Made by a program: the position numbers and the translations under genes. Shown piece by piece: positions 24,808 through 33,971 of a stretch of 64,000 bases of DNA. Position 1 is the stretch's first letter. Each line of letters begins with the position of its first letter. The notes beneath the pieces are model-generated. The model saw nothing but the letters and a program-made list of their open reading frames with translations, had not been told where the DNA came from and did not search any database. Source of the DNA: Anaerococcus degeneri (GTDB lineage: Bacteria; Bacillota; Clostridia; Tissierellales; Peptoniphilaceae); NCBI RefSeq assembly GCF_017874475.1, contig NZ_JAGGLO010000002.1, forward strand, positions 62,001 to 126,000, read 5' to 3'.

Positions 24808-25660
24808 TTTTTTCTCCTTTTTTTCTTATAAACTCGCTTGTGATAGCCTTTGTTGGACAGGCTTTCACACAATCTCCGCACCTGATACATTCTAAGTGTG
24901 CGGTATTTTTTCTAATATCAACATCCATCTTACATACCCTTGCGCACTTGCCGCAGTTGATGCACTTATCCTCGCTCAATTTTAATTGATAGAGGGAAAA
25001 TTTATTAAAGAGCGAATAAAATGCACCCAGCGGGCAAATCCACTTGCAAAATGGTCTGAAAAATCCAATGGATAGGATGATTGTAATGAGTAAAATTACA
25101 AATTTAAACCTAAATAGAGGACCAAGGGCCGCTCTTAGTGAAAGATTTCTCGCCGCAAGAGGTAGGGCTGCTTCCATAATGCCCTGAGGGCAAACGTACT
25201 TGCAAAAGAATGGAGGCACAACTTCGTACTGGCCTTTTAAGGCAAAGCCTACTCCAACAAGGATGCCAGTTAAAATTATGTATTTTATACTCCTCAACGC
25301 TTTCAACTTCTTAGTCGAAAATTTCTTTGTCGGAATCTTGTGTAGCAAGTCTTGGAAAAATCCAAATGGACATAAAAATCCACAGATAAGTCTACCAAAG
25401 ATGACCCCAAAAAACATTATAAGGCCGATTACATAATAGGAAAACTTATATTTTTTTGATCCTATAACAGCTTGGAGACTTCCAATCGGGCAAGAACCCG
25501 CCGCTCCCGGACAGGAGTAGCAATTTAATCCAGGCAGACAGGCTTTTTTGCCAGGGCCCTGGTAGATTTTGCCTTTTAGGAAATTATCCAAGTGGAAGTT
25601 GTGGGCCAGGGTGGATAAGGCTTGAATGATGAGTTTTTTGTAATTTTTTACCTTATCCAA
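24797..25660 (-). CDS. Membrane 4Fe-4S protein, NapH/YccM-like
   Basis: 287 residues starting at TTG (25660), which has GGAG 10 nt upstream; no in-frame ATG is available early. Four membrane segments alternate with cysteine motifs 'GFLCPFGFFQ', 'CKYVCPQG' and 'CKWICPLG', and the C-terminus has two [4Fe-4S] ferredoxin motifs 'CINCGKCARVC' and 'CIRCGDCVKACP'. NapH-like proteins pass electrons across the membrane. An N-terminal 'CYSCPGAAGSCPIG' adds further cysteines. With the CXXC micro-protein and TlpA lipoprotein it probably feeds reducing power to an extracytoplasmic thiol system. Confidence 0.88.
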   Translation of the reverse strand: MDKVKNYKKLIIQALSTLAHNFHLDNFLKGKIYQGPGKKACLPGLNCYSCPGAAGSCPIGSLQAVIGSKKYKFSYYVIGLIMFFGVIFGRLICGFLCPFGFFQDLLHKIPTKKFSTKKLKALRSIKYIILTGILVGVGFALKGQYEVVPPFFCKYVCPQGIMEAALPLAARNLSLRAALGPLFRFKFVILLITIILSIGFFRPFCKWICPLGAFYSLFNKFSLYQLKLSEDKCINCGKCARVCKMDVDIRKNTAHLECIRCGDCVKACPTKAITSEFIRKKGEKNEK

Positions 25661-25790
25661 TGCCTATACACTCCAAACACAAATTGATTGCCTTCATAAA
25701 AACTGTATCCACTTCTTTTCTATAGACCCCAAAGCCTATGAAGGCAAGGCTTAGGGCAAGAAGGGCAAATGTAATTTTTCTTTCTTTCAT
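25653..25790 (-). CDS. CD1871A-type CXXC micro-protein
   Basis: 45 residues, ATG at 25790. One membrane segment (~7-22) and a C-terminal 'NLCLECIGIG' with a CxxC motif. Size, motif and position before a NapH-like ferredoxin and a TlpA-like protein match the small CD1871A family of CXXC-containing proteins. It overlaps the 4Fe-4S gene by 8 nt. Function unknown, presumably part of the same redox chain. Too short for most gene callers. Confidence 0.78.
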   Translation of the reverse strand: MKERKITFALLALSLAFIGFGVYRKEVDTVFMKAINLCLECIGIG

Positions 25791-25841
25791 CTTAACCACC
25801 TTTTTCATATTTTATATTCTATCAAAGCCTATGTTAAATTC

Positions 25842-26951
25842 TCATAAAGACTTGGGAATATTTATAAGAAAAACTGACCCTTGGGGTTTATTGTCTGAAA
25901 TTTCAATCTTTGCGCCTAGCATATTTGCTATTGTTTTTGACAAGGAAAGACCTATTCCATAGCCTTCTTGGCCCCTTGATGAGTCGATTTGATAGAAAAG
26001 GTCAAAAATTCTTTCCTTATCAGAATCAGAAATCCCAAGACCTGTATCGGCGATTTTTATTTTTACAGATTCAGAATCTTCCACAGCAGAAATTTCTACC
26101 TTACCGCCTGGTCTGTTGTATTTAATGGCATTTTCTACTATATTAAAGACCAATCTCTGGAGGAGGCCGTCGTCTGTGACTAGGTTTATATCAGTTTTTC
26201 CCGTAATAAGGTCGACATTTTTAAGGTCTGCCTTATCTTCTAGGTCTAAAATTATTTCATCTATTAATATATCAAGATTTACTTCATCGAGTTTGAGGGC
26301 GGATTTTTTCCTCAAAGATAAAATCGCATCAACCAGGCCATTTAGCTTGCCAACATTGCTATCAAGGACTCTAAGCATTTTGAGGGCGTCTTCGTCCTTT
26401 GTCTTTTGCCTATAAAGGTCAATCTGGCTTTGCATAACGGCTATGGGAGTCCTTAGCTCGTGGGCCACATTTGATGAAAAATCCTTCTGCCTCTTGTAAT
26501 CAGCGTAGATTTTTTTAAGCATCTTATTAAAAGCTTTTGAAAGCTCGACGATTTCACTTGAAGTATTATCCAAAATCACCAAATTTTCAAAACTTTCCGG
26601 CTTATCTATGTCAACCTCGGTTAGCTTTTTCTGGAGCTTTTTGAGGGGTGCAAGGATTTTCTTTATTATAAAGGCAAAGGAAAGAGATCCCAGGATAATC
26701 ACAGTCGACATCACAAAAATTAGGTAGATTGTAAAGTCGCTTGCCGATTGGACCTTGGTTGTATCTACAAAAAGGACCATGGACCTGTCCATGTTTCCCA
26801 TATTTGCGTTCATTTCCTCTATTACACCGTTCATTACCATGGCCTGCTTGCGGTTAATCAGGTACATGCTAACAAGAAGCATGATTATAAAAATCACCAC
26901 AACAGCACAAATCAGTTTGAAAATTACCGAATCATAGACTTTCTGTTTCAT
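25842..26951 (-). CDS. Sensor histidine kinase
   Basis: 369 residues from the ATG at 26951 (AAGGGATATAGGA upstream). Two membrane segments (~12-32 and ~70-95) enclose a short external loop of ~40 residues, then HAMP-like sequence, the dimerisation/phosphoacceptor box 'SSNVAHELRTPIAV' and an ATPase domain with N box 'NIVENAIKYN', G1 'DTGLGI' and G2 'GYGIGLSLSK'. It overlaps the response regulator by 20 nt. The small sensor loop suggests it detects a membrane-level signal. The gap to the CXXC gene is 51 nt with no terminator, so the redox genes may be in the same operon. Confidence 0.92.
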   Translation of the reverse strand: MKQKVYDSVIFKLICAVVVIFIIMLLVSMYLINRKQAMVMNGVIEEMNANMGNMDRSMVLFVDTTKVQSASDFTIYLIFVMSTVIILGSLSFAFIIKKILAPLKKLQKKLTEVDIDKPESFENLVILDNTSSEIVELSKAFNKMLKKIYADYKRQKDFSSNVAHELRTPIAVMQSQIDLYRQKTKDEDALKMLRVLDSNVGKLNGLVDAILSLRKKSALKLDEVNLDILIDEIILDLEDKADLKNVDLITGKTDINLVTDDGLLQRLVFNIVENAIKYNRPGGKVEISAVEDSESVKIKIADTGLGISDSDKERIFDLFYQIDSSRGQEGYGIGLSLSKTIANMLGAKIEISDNKPQGSVFLINIPKSL

Positions 26952-27612
26952 GAATCCTATATCCCTTGCCAATTACATTTTCAATTAGGTTTTTGCCGCA
27001 AGCCACTCTTAGTTTTTTCCTTAGTGAAGACATGTGGACTCTCACTGTATTTGAAAATCCATCCGCATTTGAATCCCAAACGTGTTCGATAAGCTCTTCT
27101 GCCGAAATAAAACGCTCAGAATTTAAAAACAAGTATTCCAATATCCCAGTTTCTTTGACAGTAAGGGGGATAACTTCACCGTCAAAAGAGGCTTGCCTCT
27201 TGATTGTGTCAAAGGAAAGTCCAGAAATATCTATAACTGTGGCCTGGTGGATTTTTTTGCCCCTCAAATGCGAACGCATCCTAGCATCAAGTTCCCTTAA
27301 GGCAAAAGGCTTAACCATATAGTCGCTCGCCCCAAGGTCAAGACCTTTGACCCTGTCTTCTATGTCAGATCTTGCAGTAAGCATAATAATGGCTACTTCC
27401 TTGTTATCTTCTCTAATGGCCCTTAGGACCTCAAAGCCGTCCCTGCCCGGCAAATTCACATCCAAAATTATTAGGTCATAGGATTCAACATAAGCCATAT
27501 CAATGGCATCATCACCATTACTAGCCTTATCAGTCACATAACCCAAAAGTGTGAGCCCCTCTGCTATAGAATCTAATAAATCTAATTCATCTTCTACTAT
27601 TAATACCTTCAT
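26932..27612 (-). CDS. OmpR-family response regulator
   Basis: 226 residues from the ATG at 27612; AAGGAAGG precedes it. The receiver domain has the acidic pocket 'VEDE', phosphoacceptor Asp in 'LIILDVNLPGRDGF' and Lys in 'YMVKPFALREL'. The C-terminal winged helix ends 'TVRVHMSSLRKKL...VIGKGYRIHE'. It works with the downstream kinase. A set of 9-12 bp repeats between this gene and the divergent lipoprotein gene is the likely binding site. Confidence 0.93.
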   Translation of the reverse strand: MKVLIVEDELDLLDSIAEGLTLLGYVTDKASNGDDAIDMAYVESYDLIILDVNLPGRDGFEVLRAIREDNKEVAIIMLTARSDIEDRVKGLDLGASDYMVKPFALRELDARMRSHLRGKKIHQATVIDISGLSFDTIKRQASFDGEVIPLTVKETGILEYLFLNSERFISAEELIEHVWDSNADGFSNTVRVHMSSLRKKLRVACGKNLIENVIGKGYRIHETESL

Positions 27613-27675
27613 ATTCACCTTCCTTGAAAGTAGTTTATTTCACTTTGATTATATCACAATCTTGTTAAATTATGG

Positions 27676-27735
27676 TTAAGATTTCTTGCTTCGTATTAAA
27701 TTTATAAATCTTAAAATTTTTGTAAGAAATCTTAA
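27676..27735. promoter_or_regulatory. candidate response-regulator box
   Basis: A perfect 12-bp inverted repeat TTAAGATTTCTT (27676-27687) / AAGAAATCTTAA (27724-27735), plus another AAATCTTAA at 27706-27714. The two AAATCTTAA units start 21 bp apart, i.e. two helical turns, the spacing expected for OmpR-family dimers. It lies in the divergent region between the regulator and the PepSY-like lipoprotein. Confidence 0.6.
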
Positions 27736-27846
27736 ATATCTTTTATTTTTACTTTACATTTTATAATGTCCAGTATAATATATACTATAGATAAGTATTC
27801 TCTTATCTTGGAACTTAATAAAGAGAATAAATGGAGAGTAATATTT

Positions 27847-28467
27847 ATGAAAAATAAAAATTTAGCCCTAGTTTTAGCTACAGCCCTAGTTTTAGGTGCA
27901 TGCGGCAACCAAGCGGCAAAACCAAAAGAAGAAACTAAACAAGAAGAAAGTCAAACAACTGAAAGCAAGGGTGTCAAGGAAGTGGAAAACACCAAAAAAG
28001 ATCATGACGAAAATTCACTAATAGATGCAGACAGAGATCCAATACCACAAGTAGCTACAAATCCAGAAGAAGCAGTAAAAATCTTCCACGAGCACAAATT
28101 CGGTGATGGATCTGTAGGAGCTATAAATATATCAAAACTAAAATTATCATTCTTTAACGAAGCCTTAGATTACGAAATAGAAGGATTCAAAGATGGCAAA
28201 GAATATAAACTAAAAATTGCAGATAATGGAAAAATCGTAGAAGAAGAAATCGATGAAGATGATGATACCAACAAATTAGCCCTAGATTTCGATAAAATTA
28301 TACCAGCAACAGAAGCCATGGAAAAAGCCCTAAAAGGCCAAGCAAAAAATGCCTGGGTTGTAGAATACGAGCTAGAAATAGATGATGGCAGGGCTGTTTA
28401 TGATATAGATATAGAAAATGGCAGAGATGTAAAAATAGATGCAGCAACAGGTGAAATAATCAAATAA
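27847..28467 (+). CDS. PepSY-like lipoprotein 1
   Basis: 206 residues from the ATG at 27847 (GGAGAG upstream; the longer frame from 27766 has no site). Lipoprotein signal 'LATALVLGAC', an acidic, Lys/Glu-rich linker, then two PepSY-like halves (~75-140 and ~155-206, the latter with 'KNAWVVEYELEIDDGRAVYDIDIENGRDVKIDAATGEIIK'). PepSY domains are extracytoplasmic and often sit beside two-component systems, where they may modulate the kinase or proteases. Divergent from the two-component operon and probably controlled by it. Confidence 0.82.
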   Translation: MKNKNLALVLATALVLGACGNQAAKPKEETKQEESQTTESKGVKEVENTKKDHDENSLIDADRDPIPQVATNPEEAVKIFHEHKFGDGSVGAINISKLKLSFFNEALDYEIEGFKDGKEYKLKIADNGKIVEEEIDEDDDTNKLALDFDKIIPATEAMEKALKGQAKNAWVVEYELEIDDGRAVYDIDIENGRDVKIDAATGEIIK

Positions 28468-28473
28468 TTTTAG

Positions 28474-28500
28474 AAAATAGGCCCTTGGGTCTATTTTTTG
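28474..28500 (+). terminator. terminator after PepSY-like lipoprotein 1
   Basis: AAAATAGGCC / GGGTCTATTTTTT with a short loop; one G-T pair. U-run on the plus strand. Confidence 0.75.
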
Positions 28501-28619
28501 TCTTTGTTTTCCAAAATTTCACTTTTTTTGATAGGTTTTGGCATTAAACTCTAAAATTTGTAAAATAAAGCCCTTTTGGTATAATTTAAGAGATAAATCG
28601 ATTAAAAGGGAGTATATAG

Positions 28620-29222
28620 ATGAACAAAAAATTATTAGCCTTACTATTAGCAGGAACCTTTGTTTTTGCTGGCTGCAATCAAGATAAAGCAGAAAACAAG
28701 GAAGAAACAAAACAAGAAGAACAAGCAGAAAAACCTGCTGAAGACGCAAAAGACGAAGGCAAAGAAGAAAAACCAGAAGAAAAAGCAGACGAAAAAACAG
28801 CTGACATAGTTCTTCCAGACAACAAGGTAACATTAAAGGCAGCAAGCTACAAGTTTGAAAGCCATGTGGGTGGCGCACCTTACAACCTAACAGAAGTGAC
28901 CTACGAAGTAGAAGATAATGGAGAGGCTTATTACAATTTTGAAGGTGAAAAAGATGGAAAAGAGTATAAGCTAAAGGTAAATGCCAACTCAGCAGAAACC
29001 ACAGAAGCCGAAATAGAAAAAGGAGCCGACAAGAAAAATACAGTAGACCTAGGCAAATCCATCCCACCAGAAGAAGCAATGAGAATAGCCCTAGAATCAA
29101 ACGGCGGCGGCACTGTAAAAGAATGGAAACTCGTTAACGACGGCGAAGGCGAAAAATACGAAATCGAACTAGAAGACGGCAAAGAAATCACAGTTAATGC
29201 TATAAATAAAAAAGTAATGTAA
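28620..29222 (+). CDS. PepSY-like lipoprotein 2
   Basis: 200 residues. Signal 'LLLAGTFVFAGC', then ~40 residues of Lys/Glu-rich linker and two PepSY-like halves, the second ending 'VKEWKLVNDGEGEKYEIELEDGKEITVNAINKKVM'. It is a paralogue of the preceding lipoprotein and has its own promoter region after a terminator (AAAAGGGAG before the ATG). A long antisense Leu-rich frame across this gene is a by-product of its biased codons. Confidence 0.82.
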   Translation: MNKKLLALLLAGTFVFAGCNQDKAENKEETKQEEQAEKPAEDAKDEGKEEKPEEKADEKTADIVLPDNKVTLKAASYKFESHVGGAPYNLTEVTYEVEDNGEAYYNFEGEKDGKEYKLKVNANSAETTEAEIEKGADKKNTVDLGKSIPPEEAMRIALESNGGGTVKEWKLVNDGEGEKYEIELEDGKEITVNAINKKVM

Positions 29223-29223
29223 G

Positions 29224-29270
29224 AAAAGCTAGCTAAAGATTACTCAAATAATCTAAAAGCTAGCTTTTTA
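29224..29270 (+). terminator. terminator after PepSY-like lipoprotein 2
   Basis: AAAAGCTAGCT / AGCTAGCTTTTT with an inner AGATT/AATCT pairing. It closes the two-lipoprotein locus. Confidence 0.8.
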
Positions 29271-29386
29271 AATATCTAATTTAAAATCCATAAAAAATTT
29301 TATAATAAGATATAATTGAAATTTACTATTATTTTCTTATTTGTAACATTCTAACACAACATTCTAGAAAAAACTTAGATTTCTTT

Positions 29387-30040
29387 CTACTTTGTTTTTT
29401 CTATGAAACTATCCCAGTCTTTTTTGAAACTTTCTATACCTTGAGTTGTAAGTGGATGGGTCCAAAGTTTTTCGAAAAGAGTGCCCGGAATAGTTGCTAT
29501 ATGAGCCCCAGCTATGGCTGCTTCTTCTAGGTGCTTGTTGGTCCTTATTGAGGCAGCTATGATTTCACTTTCTAGGCCATAGTTATCTAATACTGTCTTT
29601 AGGTCATAAATTAGCCTGATTCCATCTTCGCCCATATCATCGATTCTGCCGACAAATGGTGAAATATAGGTCGCTCCTGCCTTTGCTGCCATAAGTCCTT
29701 GAGCTACTGAGAAGATTAGTGTGCAGTTTGTTTTGATTCCTTCTTTTGATAAGGTGTTTACTGCTTTTAGTCCGTCTTCTGTCATTGGGATTTTTACAAC
29801 TATATTGTCTGCCCACTTGACTATTTCACGAGCTTCTTTGACCATAGTTTCATAGTCATAGCTTGTTACTTCAGCTGAGATTGGCCCATCGACAAAAGAT
29901 GCAATCTCTGTGACAACTTCTTTAAAATCCCTGCCTTCTTTGTTGATAAGTGAAGGATTAGTTGTAACTCCATCACAAAGGCCTAGGTCGTTGATTCTTT
30001 TTATTTGCTCTACGTTTGCTGTATCTAAGAAAAATTTCAT
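29387..30040 (-). CDS. tal: Transaldolase (TalC/F6P aldolase-like)
   Basis: 217 residues, the short bacterial type. Motifs: '[28 protein letters not shown]', the Schiff-base Lys in '[12 protein letters not shown]', '[31 protein letters not shown]'. It transfers dihydroxyacetone units in the pentose phosphate pathway. Position next to the ribose operon, on the same strand but 150 bp downstream of it, fits channelling of ribose into glycolysis. An inverted repeat CCCTGC/GCAGGG (about 30086-30135) precedes it, of unknown role. Confidence 0.93.
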   Translation of the reverse strand: MKFFLDTANVEQIKRINDLGLCDGVTTNPSLINKEGRDFKEVVTEIASFVDGPISAEVTSYDYETMVKEAREIVKWADNIVVKIPMTEDGLKAVNTLSKEGIKTNCTLIFSVAQGLMAAKAGATYISPFVGRIDDMGEDGIRLIYDLKTVLDNYGLESEIIAASIRTNKHLEEAAIAGAHIATIPGTLFEKLWTHPLTTQGIESFKKDWDSFIEKTK

Positions 30041-30194
30041 TGTTACTCCTTTTGATTTTTCCTATGTTTTATTATAAAACATTACCCTGCTCAAATCTTT
30101 TTTACATTTTGGTAATTAAAGCTTTTGGCAGGGTGTTTGTTTCTTTATTATAAATCTATCGTTTGTATTCCCTCAGAGCTTCAAGCTTATTTTT

Positions 30195-31133
30195 TTATTT
30201 AACTAATTCTAGTGGGGAATCGATATGTTCTTCTATTGTTTCACCTTTTAGGTGGTTTATTGCGTTTTCCATAGCTAGTTTACCCATTTCTTTAGGTTGT
30301 TGAGCTACAGTTGCAGCAAGGTCGCCATTTTTTACAGCTTCTACGGCATCATCGTTTCCGTCAAATCCTACTATTACTATATCTTTACCGCTAGCTTTTA
30401 TTGCTTCGCTTGCTCCTAAGGCCATTTCGTCGTTTTGGCAGAATACTGCTTTTACATCTGGTTGTGCTTGGAGTAAGTTTTCCATTACTGTTAATCCTTC
30501 AGCTCTGTCAAAGTTTGCTGTTTGGCTTGCTACAAGGTTTATTTTATCCTTTGTTGCTTCTTCAAATCCTTGACCTCTTTCACGTGTAGAGCTTGCTCCA
30601 GGTATACCTTCTAGTTGGATTACTTCAGCATTTTCTCCTACTTTTTCTAGGATAAATTCGCCTGCCATCTTGCCACCTTCTACGTTGTTACTTGCAACAA
30701 GGCTTACTATTTCACCATCTTCAGTTCCTCTGTCTACACAGATTACAGGGATATTTGCTTCATTTGCTTTTTGTACTGATGAAGATATTGCTGTAGAGTC
30801 TACTGGATTTATGATTATTAGGTCTACTTTTTGTGTGATTAAGTCTTCTATTTGGTTTGATTGAACAGAAGAATCATTTTGTGCATCTGAAATTACAACT
30901 TCTGCACCTTCTTCTTTTGCTTTTTCTTCTATACCTTCTCTGATTGATACAAAGAATGGGTTGTTTAAGGTTGATAAAGATACTCCTATTTTATATCCAC
31001 CTTCTTTTGTTTCTACACTTGTTTCTGTTGATTTTTCTTCTGTTTTTGCTTTATCTTCCCCTTCTATAGAACAAGCTGCTAGTACAAATACTGCTAGAAG
31101 CAAGAATGATAAACGTTTGATAATTTTTTTCAT
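30195..31133 (-). CDS. rbsB: Ribose ABC transporter, substrate-binding lipoprotein
   Basis: 312 residues. Lipoprotein signal 'LLAVFVLAAC' then a Peripla_BP_4 sugar-binding domain with 'YKIGVSLSTLNNPFFVSIREG', 'DLIIINPVDSTAISSSV' and 'VFCQNDEMALGASEAI'. The lipidated protein captures ribose outside the membrane and delivers it to RbsC. Last gene of rbsRKDACB. Confidence 0.95.
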   Translation of the reverse strand: MKKIIKRLSFLLLAVFVLAACSIEGEDKAKTEEKSTETSVETKEGGYKIGVSLSTLNNPFFVSIREGIEEKAKEEGAEVVISDAQNDSSVQSNQIEDLITQKVDLIIINPVDSTAISSSVQKANEANIPVICVDRGTEDGEIVSLVASNNVEGGKMAGEFILEKVGENAEVIQLEGIPGASSTRERGQGFEEATKDKINLVASQTANFDRAEGLTVMENLLQAQPDVKAVFCQNDEMALGASEAIKASGKDIVIVGFDGNDDAVEAVKNGDLAATVAQQPKEMGKLAMENAINHLKGETIEEHIDSPLELVK

Positions 31134-31142
31134 TTGTTCCTC

Positions 31143-32087
31143 CTATTTATTTCTCTTTCTGTCTATTAATACTGCTACTAAAATGACGATACCCTTGACT
31201 ATTTGTTGATAGAAGCTTGAAACTCCGAGTAAGTTTAGTCCGTTATTTAAAACGCCGAGTATTAAAATACCTATTAAAGTACCTGTTAATGATCCACTAC
31301 CGCCTGACATACTTGTTCCTCCAAGTACTACTGCAGCAATGGCATCCATCTCGTAGGCTGTACCTGCTGTTGGCTGAGCTGAATTTAGTCTAGATGTGAG
31401 TACCAAACCTGATAAAACTGCCATTAAAGCTGAAATTATATAAACCCATGTTTTTACTTTATCAATATTGATACCTGATATAAAACTTGCTTTTTCATTG
31501 CCGCCTACGGCATATATTTTTCTGCCAAATGGTGTTTTGTTTAGGATAATCCATAATATTATAAAAACTATAGCAAAAAGTATAACTGGAAATGGAATAC
31601 CAAATACAGTCCCCTTGCCTAAAAATTTAAAGAGAAAATCTTCTTTTGGTCCAGGGATTGGGCGACCTTCTGTATATACTAAAGTTAATCCTCTAAATAT
31701 TGTCATAGTTGCAAGGGTTACTATAAAAGGTGCAAGTTTTCCCTTGGTTATTAAAATACCATTTATTAACCCAAGACCGAATCCTATTACAAGAGCTATT
31801 AAAATAGCTGGTAGAGTTCCTATTCCATTTTGTAATAATCCTGCAAATACAGCTGATGTAATGGCTAGAGTAGATCCTACTGATAGGTCAATTCCTCCTG
31901 TTAGAATTACAAAAGTCATACCTAGCGCAATAAATCCATTTATTATTAATTGTCGCATTAAGTTTAGTAAGTTTGTTGGTTGCAAGAATGCTCCATTCAT
32001 CAAACTTACAAAAACTATTAGAATTACTAGGGCAATTAGATTGCCTAGATTTTGATTATTTTTTAATTTAGCTTTAAATTCGCTCAT
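31143..32087 (-). CDS. rbsC: Ribose ABC transporter permease
   Basis: 314 residues with about eight to ten membrane segments and the RbsC/AraH-type sequence 'ALGMTFVILTGGIDLSVGSTLA' and 'GGNEKASFISGINIDKVK'. It overlaps rbsA by 4 nt (ATGA) and precedes rbsB by 9 nt. Forms the membrane pore of the ribose importer. Confidence 0.95.
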   Translation of the reverse strand: MSEFKAKLKNNQNLGNLIALVILIVFVSLMNGAFLQPTNLLNLMRQLIINGFIALGMTFVILTGGIDLSVGSTLAITSAVFAGLLQNGIGTLPAILIALVIGFGLGLINGILITKGKLAPFIVTLATMTIFRGLTLVYTEGRPIPGPKEDFLFKFLGKGTVFGIPFPVILFAIVFIILWIILNKTPFGRKIYAVGGNEKASFISGINIDKVKTWVYIISALMAVLSGLVLTSRLNSAQPTAGTAYEMDAIAAVVLGGTSMSGGSGSLTGTLIGILILGVLNNGLNLLGVSSFYQQIVKGIVILVAVLIDRKRNK

Positions 32088-33565
32088 AGTTTTCCTCCTG
32101 TAGCTAGAGTCATTATTTTTTCTTGATTTGCTTCTTCTCTTAATAGTTCTCCTTGAACTTCTCCTTCATGAATTACATATATCCTGTCTGATAATGATAG
32201 CAATTCTGGCAAGTCACTTGATATTAATATGACTGCTACACCTTGATGGGTAAGGTTATTTATTAGGTCATATATTTCTCTTTTTGCACCAACATCTACA
32301 CCCTTTGTTGGTTCATCCAATATCAATATTTCAGGATCTATGGCATACCATTTAGCAAATACTACTTTTTGTTGGTTACCACCGGATAAATCCTGAACTT
32401 TCGCTTCACTTGATGTTGTCTTTACTTTAAAATCGCCTACCAATTTATTTGATAGAAGGTTTTCCTTGGCCTTATCTATAAACATTCCTGGTGTAAATTT
32501 ATTAAAATTGAGAAGGGAGATATTTTCTTTAATTGATTCATCTAGAACTAGACCTTCTTCCTGTCTATTTTCTGTTACAAAGCCAATCTTGTTTTTTATC
32601 GCATCTATCGGTTTATTGATTTCAACTTTTTTGCCATCAATAAAAACTTCTCCAGAATCTTTTGGATCTAGACCAAAAAGTGCTCTCATTATCTCAGTCC
32701 TACCTGCTCCCATAAGACCAGATATACCAAGCACCTCGCCTTTTTTAGCACAGATATTAATATCGTTAAAATAAGGAGGTCTTGAGAAATTTTTAAGTTC
32801 AATTTTTACATCGGTGATTTCTGCATCCATTTCCGGATAAAAATCTCCTATGTCCCTACCTACCATGTGGGAAACAACTTCAGCTTCATTGGTATCGTTG
32901 GTATCTAGTATTGCAACTGATTTACCATCCCTCATTACTGTAATTTTTTGGGTAAGAGCAAATATTTCTTCCATTCTGTGAGAGATATAAATCATTGATA
33001 CTCCCTCATCTCTCAGTCTTTTCATAAGCAAAAACAATTTATCTATTTCATTGTTTGTAAGAGCGCTGGTTGGTTCATCTAATATCAAAATATTTACTTT
33101 ATTTAGGTTCGCCTTAGCTATCTCCATCATTTGTCTTTGACCAACTGATAAATTTGAGACCTTAGTATCTGGATCTACATCTAAGTCAAATCTTTTCAAA
33201 AACTCTTTTGTCTTTTCTCTCATAGTCTTGATATCCAAAAAAGAACCCTTTTTGATTTCGTTATTCATAAATATATTTTCCATCACAGTAAGCTCTGGCC
33301 AGTCACTAAGCTCTTGGTGGATAAAACTTATACCTAAATCTTTGGCTACGTTGGTGTCTTTGATATCAACTTCTTTACCGTCTATTAAAATTTTCCCTTT
33401 ATCTTTTTCTAAAACACCTGATAAAATATTCATGAGGGTAGATTTACCTGCCCCATTTTCTCCTACCAAGGCGTGGATTTCATTTTCTCCTAATTTAAAA
33501 TCTACTCCCTGCAAGACATGGTTTTTACCAAATGATTTATAGATATCCTTCATTTCTACAATCAT
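32084..33565 (-). CDS. rbsA: Ribose ABC transporter, tandem ATPase
   Basis: 493 residues with two ATPase domains. Domain 1 has 'GENGAGKSTLMN', 'LSVGQRQM' and 'LILDEPTSAL'; domain 2 has the usual altered P-loop 'MGAGRTEI' together with 'LSGGNQQK' and 'LILDEPTKGVD'. This arrangement is standard for RbsA/MglA proteins. It energises ribose uptake through RbsC. Confidence 0.95.
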   Translation of the reverse strand: MIVEMKDIYKSFGKNHVLQGVDFKLGENEIHALVGENGAGKSTLMNILSGVLEKDKGKILIDGKEVDIKDTNVAKDLGISFIHQELSDWPELTVMENIFMNNEIKKGSFLDIKTMREKTKEFLKRFDLDVDPDTKVSNLSVGQRQMMEIAKANLNKVNILILDEPTSALTNNEIDKLFLLMKRLRDEGVSMIYISHRMEEIFALTQKITVMRDGKSVAILDTNDTNEAEVVSHMVGRDIGDFYPEMDAEITDVKIELKNFSRPPYFNDINICAKKGEVLGISGLMGAGRTEIMRALFGLDPKDSGEVFIDGKKVEINKPIDAIKNKIGFVTENRQEEGLVLDESIKENISLLNFNKFTPGMFIDKAKENLLSNKLVGDFKVKTTSSEAKVQDLSGGNQQKVVFAKWYAIDPEILILDEPTKGVDVGAKREIYDLINNLTHQGVAVILISSDLPELLSLSDRIYVIHEGEVQGELLREEANQEKIMTLATGGKL

Positions 33566-33573
33566 GATAGCTC

Positions 33574-33966
33574 CTAAAAAATATTCTTTGCTTTGAGGAT
33601 AATATTAGAATATGGTGTATTCTCACCTGTTCTTATTACAAATTTCACATCATCAAGTTTTTTCTTAAAGTCTTCATGGCTAATATAGTCTGCACTAATA
33701 TCACCTAATAATTCTTTGATAGCTTTTTCTTGGCTTGGGTTGTTTTCTTTGATTTCTTCTGCTAGTATATAGGCTTCACAGCCAAAGTCTTCTAGCAAAA
33801 CTTCTAAAACGTCAATAAATTTTGGTTCTCCTAACTTCAAAGCCAAGTCTATTTTTTTACTAGGATCTATCGGTAGACCACAATCTCCAATAGCTATTAA
33901 ATCTGTATGACCCAAATCTGATAGCCTTTTTGATATTTCACTATTTAAAATTCCATTTCTCTTCAT
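33574..33966 (-). CDS. rbsD: D-ribose pyranase
   Basis: 130 residues. Motifs 'LGHTDLIAIGDCGLPI' with the catalytic His, and C-terminal 'RTGENTPYSNIIL'. It converts beta-ribopyranose to the furanose form needed by RbsK. Six nt downstream of rbsK. Confidence 0.95.
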   Translation of the reverse strand: MKRNGILNSEISKRLSDLGHTDLIAIGDCGLPIDPSKKIDLALKLGEPKFIDVLEVLLEDFGCEAYILAEEIKENNPSQEKAIKELLGDISADYISHEDFKKKLDDVKFVIRTGENTPYSNIILKAKNIF

Positions 33967-33971
33967 GTTTT

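Noticed and set aside
28519-29100. 193-codon Leu-rich open frame on the minus strand
   Set aside because: It lies antisense to the PepSY-like lipoprotein gene; Leu/Phe/Cys richness is the mirror of its Lys/Glu codons, and no ribosome site supports it.
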